From assembly GCA_913054485.1 (NCBI GenBank), contig CAJXHQ010000120.1:1-8024 (forward strand): DNA of 8,024 nt. The letters run 5' to 3'. Numbering within the stretch: the stretch's first letter is position 1; every line of letters begins with the position of its first letter. The notes beneath the pieces were generated by a model. That model did not search any database. It was not told where the DNA came from and saw only the letters and a program-made list of their open reading frames with translations. Of the stretch, positions 6,379 to 8,024 are shown in pieces. The position numbers and the translations under genes were made by a program. The stretch is from an uncultured Paracoccaceae bacterium. Lineage in GTDB: Bacteria; Pseudomonadota; Alphaproteobacteria; Rhodobacterales; Rhodobacteraceae.

Positions 6379-7493
6379 GCGTTTGCCTCCAGGTGTTTGC
6401 GGTAAAGTGCGTTTATTCTGGACAGGAACCATGCCTCGTCCCGGTCCTTCAGGAAGAAGTCAGGGAAAATCTCGCAGACCTCATCCACAAAGCCGAGGAA
6501 CCAGATATCGCGCGGCCGGGTCCAGGCGTTTTCCATTGTGTCCAAAGCGCCGGTGAAGAACCCCCGGTAGCGCGGATCGTCGCCGTGTTTCAGCCAGGTC
6601 AGCCGGTTGCCGGGCTGGCCTTCATTTTCCAGGTAGATCCCGGATTGAACCGGCTCAGAGGATACCCATGCCGCAAAATCCCTGGCCGCTTCGGGATGGG
6701 CGGTTTTGGAAGACACCCCAAGCCCGGTGCCGCCCAGAATGCCGCGCTTCAAAGCGGAACCGCGGAAGCTGGGCAGGTCGCAATATTCCAAAGCATTGCC
6801 GCGGAACCCGGGCCGGGCATAGTTCACATAGCCGAACAGGGCCGGGCTGTAGGCAAAATCATCCGTTTCAGACATTGCTTCCAGAACCTTGATCGGGTTC
6901 CACTGCGCCGCTTCGGCCGGGCCGGCCTTGAACAGGGCCTTGAGGACCCGCAGCGCCAGCAGGCCGTTCTGGGAGGAACAGAACCTGTCCGGCGCCGCTG
7001 GCAGGTCTTCTTCGCCGCGCCCGGCCACCAGTGTCATCATCAGGTCAAAGGCATCCACCGGCAGCAGCGGGGTGACCATAGCGCCGCTGAAACTGCCGCT
7101 TAGGATGCTGTCCCAGTCGGGCAGTTCCCCTTTGCACAGATCCGGGCGTTTGACGGCCACCTGACAGGCGGCATCCACAGGGTAAGCCCACAGCGATCCG
7201 TTCCAGACATAGCTTTCCAGACTGCCGCCCAGAGAGGCCTCCGCCGCATCCGCCGGCATCTCAAGCGGCAGCAGACAGGCGCTGTCAGCGATCAGCCCGA
7301 CATGCGGGTGGTCCAGAATGATGAAATCATAAGTTTCTGCGATATCGTCGATCGGGGCATCCGCAAACGCCTGAAGGCTGCGCCGGTCCCAGCTGATGCT
7401 GACCCCGTGCTGAGCGGCGTAATGCTCGGACGCCGCTTCCAGACACCGGTAGCCGCGAGGATGGTCCCAGGTCATCCCTTTTAGGTGAATCAT
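6375..7493 (-). CDS. Solute-binding-protein-like protein lacking a signal peptide
   Basis: This 372-residue protein has the overall look of a family 1 extracellular solute-binding protein but begins MIHLKGMTWDHPRGYRCLEAAS with no hydrophobic signal sequence, so it is probably cytoplasmic. Visible landmarks are the opening LKGMTWDHPRGY, GVSISWDRRSLQAFADAPI, the strand YDFIILDHPHVGLIAD, LWAYPVDAACQVAVKRPDL in the middle, and GGTGLGVSSKTAHPEAARDFAAWV followed by QSGIYLENEGQPG near the C-terminus, which mirrors the usual GIPKTSKNPEAAWDF region of sugar-binding proteins. Known bacterial proteins share this MTWDHPRGY opening and are generally annotated only as extracellular solute-binding proteins; no function is established to my knowledge. 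The start at 7491-7493 has AAAGGG about 9 bases upstream. The same frame continues to an ATG at 7622, but that extension would read through the promoter, operator and the sulfatase terminator. It is the first gene of the operon and overlaps the SDR start by 4 bases (ATGA). A sensor or chaperone-like role is speculation. Confidence 0.82.
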   Translation of the reverse strand: MIHLKGMTWDHPRGYRCLEAASEHYAAQHGVSISWDRRSLQAFADAPIDDIAETYDFIILDHPHVGLIADSACLLPLEMPADAAEASLGGSLESYVWNGSLWAYPVDAACQVAVKRPDLCKGELPDWDSILSGSFSGAMVTPLLPVDAFDLMMTLVAGRGEEDLPAAPDRFCSSQNGLLALRVLKALFKAGPAEAAQWNPIKVLEAMSETDDFAYSPALFGYVNYARPGFRGNALEYCDLPSFRGSALKRGILGGTGLGVSSKTAHPEAARDFAAWVSSEPVQSGIYLENEGQPGNRLTWLKHGDDPRYRGFFTGALDTMENAWTRPRDIWFLGFVDEVCEIFPDFFLKDRDEAWFLSRINALYRKHLEANA

Positions 7494-7521
7494 GCCGTAG
7501 CCCTTTCTGTTCTTCCGCCGC

Positions 7522-7550
7522 AATCTAGCGGTGTGATCGCGCATGGTAAA
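7522..7550 (-). promoter_or_regulatory. Candidate sigma-70-type promoter of the catabolic operon
   Basis: On the minus strand TTTACC (7550-7545, 4 of 6 to TTGACA) and TAGATT (7527-7522, 4 of 6 to TATAAT) are separated by exactly 17 bases. Transcription would start around 7515, leaving a short leader before the ATG at 7493. The overlap with the palindrome supports it. It is a motif call only. Confidence 0.45.
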
Positions 7551-7561
7551 GCGTTTTACCA
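7544..7561. promoter_or_regulatory. LacI/GalR-family operator
   Basis: TGGTAAAGCGTTTTACCA is an 18-base palindrome with a single mismatched pair and a central CG, the usual form of LacI/GalR-family sites (AA-x-CG-x-TT core). It covers the candidate -35 box of the minus-strand operon, about 50 bases before the first start codon, so binding would repress transcription until a sugar-derived inducer appears. The regulator itself is not in the window. Confidence 0.72.
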
Positions 7562-7591
7562 AAACTGCGGGAATGAAGATTCCGAGAAGAA

Positions 7592-7614
7592 GCGGCGGCC
7601 GGAACAGCCGCCGC
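7592..7614 (-). terminator. Terminator after the sulfatase gene
   Basis: Perfect 8-base arms GCGGCGGC (7592-7599) and GCCGCCGC (7607-7614) with a seven-base loop, followed on the minus strand by TTCTTCT. It lies 14 bases past the sulfatase stop and separates that gene from the operator and promoter of the catabolic operon. Confidence 0.72.
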
Positions 7615-7628
7615 CAATCCAAGTCCGT

Positions 7629-7969
7629 TCAGACGGAACCGTCCCAGTCGTCGGGAGCTTCAGGGAAGAAATTCATACCGCCCTTCGGATTCACCGGCGG
7701 CACCGGCCATTGATGCCCCCGGGTCAGTGACAGTTCGCGATTTGGGCCGGGATGGAAGGTCTTGCCCGGCTCACCGCAGATGCGACCGCCGTCCAGCCAT
7801 TTCTCATCACTGCCATACATCTCGCTGCGCAGCAGCTCTTTCAGCCCGTCCAGCACGTCCGCCTGTTCGGGGTCCTGCCCCAGATCGGTCATCTCCTGCG
7901 GATCGGCCTCCAGATCGAACAGCTGGAACCGGTTGCCCGCCGGATACCAGATCATCTTGTGGCGGCCTG
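7629..7969 (-). pseudogene. Sulfatase, C-terminal fragment cut by an IS element
   Basis: About 113 residues remain of the C-terminal end of a type I (alkaline-phosphatase-superfamily) sulfatase, an enzyme that hydrolyses sulfate esters with a formylglycine at the active site. The recognisable part is HKMIWYPAGNRFQLFDLEADPQEMTDL, matching the standard late-sulfatase pattern (a K-[FIM] strand, then LFDL-x-x-DP-x-E), followed by PGPNRELSLTRGHQWPVPP. The catalytic N-terminal half with the C/S-x-P-x-R motif is missing: at about 7969 the sequence switches to an IS terminus. The frame stays open across the junction to an ATG at 8003 inside the IS, which could encode a short chimera without catalytic residues. 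Which sulfate ester was the substrate cannot be told. The rest of the gene may lie beyond the IS, outside the window. Confidence 0.78.
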
Positions 7970-8024
7970 GGCTTTGTTGCACAAACCTGTTGATGGGATT
8001 CACTACGTGAATCCAGCATGATAG
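7970..8024. mobile_element. End of an insertion sequence, probably IS5 superfamily (IS903-like terminus)
   Basis: From 7970 the sequence reads GGCTTTGTTGCACAAACC, very like the terminal inverted repeat of IS903-group IS5-family elements (GGCTTTGTTGAATAAATC as I recall it). It is followed at 7996-8014 by a palindrome, GGATTCAC-TAC-GTGAATCC, consistent with a subterminal site. The sulfatase reading breaks exactly here. Only about 55 bases are inside the window, no transposase is visible, and the precise boundary could be 7969 or 7970. Family assignment is by remembered terminus only. Confidence 0.72.
7996..8014. repeat. Perfect palindrome inside the IS end
   Basis: GGATTCAC (7996-8003) and GTGAATCC (8007-8014) are perfect 8-base arms around TAC, beginning 26 bases in from the IS tip. 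It could be a transposase-binding or subterminal structure, or a block to outside transcription; this is inference. Confidence 0.7.

Noticed and set aside
6379..6432. Upstream ATG giving an 18-residue longer SDR.
   Set aside because: The Rossmann strand begins at MKTAVITGG, and the start at 6378 has GGAGG at good spacing plus an ATGA overlap with the preceding gene.
6393..7103. Open frame (236 codons) on the + strand opposite the binding-protein-like gene.
   Set aside because: It has no coding features of its own and lies antisense to a gene with family motifs and an operon context.
7570..7583. Small inverted repeat GGAAT-GAAG-ATTCC near the operator.
   Set aside because: Only five base pairs, no clear role, and expected by chance at this length.
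7494..7622. N-terminal extension of the binding-protein-like gene (ATG at 7622) that begins with a hydrophobic, signal-like stretch (LLLGIFIPAVLV).
   Set aside because: It would translate through the sulfatase terminator, the palindromic operator and the promoter, and the stretch is followed by many basic residues with no cleavage site. The ATG at 7493 has a purine-rich site and is where similarity to the family begins.
1..8024. CRISPR arrays, tRNA or rRNA genes, and riboswitches.
   Set aside because: No spaced repeats, no tRNA cloverleaf or rRNA-like sequence was noticed by eye, and the intergenic gaps are too short or already explained by terminators and the operator.

Overview
The window looks like a chromosomal or megaplasmid segment of a Rhodobacterales (Roseobacter-type) alphaproteobacterium. 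The basis is GC-rich DNA with heavy third-position G/C, protein sequences in the style of marine roseobacters, and an operon layout of a type common there. The genus is inference, since there is no rRNA or marker gene.

Region 1 (2-3585, + strand) is a carbohydrate ABC importer of the CUT1 (MalEFGK-like) type. In order it holds the C-terminal end of the ATPase (cut by the left window edge), a periplasmic binding protein with a clear signal peptide, and two inner-membrane permeases with EAA motifs. An inverted repeat sits between the binding-protein gene and the first permease gene. The operon promoter lies left of the window.

Region 2 (3586-3711) is a convergent intergenic gap with two hairpins. 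One closes the + strand operon. The other, followed by a T-run on the minus strand, closes the minus-strand operon.

Region 3 (3712-7561, minus strand) is a tightly packed four-gene catabolic operon: a binding-protein-like protein with no signal peptide, an SDR dehydrogenase, a zinc-dependent L-idonate-5-dehydrogenase-like enzyme, and a PfkB/KDG-kinase-like sugar kinase. Genes overlap by 4 or 8 bases or are 2 bases apart. Upstream is an 18-bp palindrome with a central CG, typical of a LacI/GalR-family operator, overlapping a plausible -35 box. The enzymes fit a route from a sugar acid (L-idonate type), through a keto acid and an aldonate, towards 2-keto-3-deoxygluconate, its phosphate and the Entner-Doudoroff pathway. 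No dehydratase, aldolase or LacI regulator lies within the window.

Region 4 (7592-8024, minus strand) is the 3' end of a sulfatase gene with its own terminator. At about 7969/7970 it is cut by the terminal sequence of an IS element that resembles the IS5 superfamily and runs off the right edge.

Taken together, this looks like a locus for import and oxidation of a sugar or sugar acid, possibly released from a sulfated substrate, in which the sulfatase has been broken by an insertion. The substrate is not determinable from the sequence. The most unusual element is the apparently cytoplasmic binding-protein homologue leading the catabolic operon.
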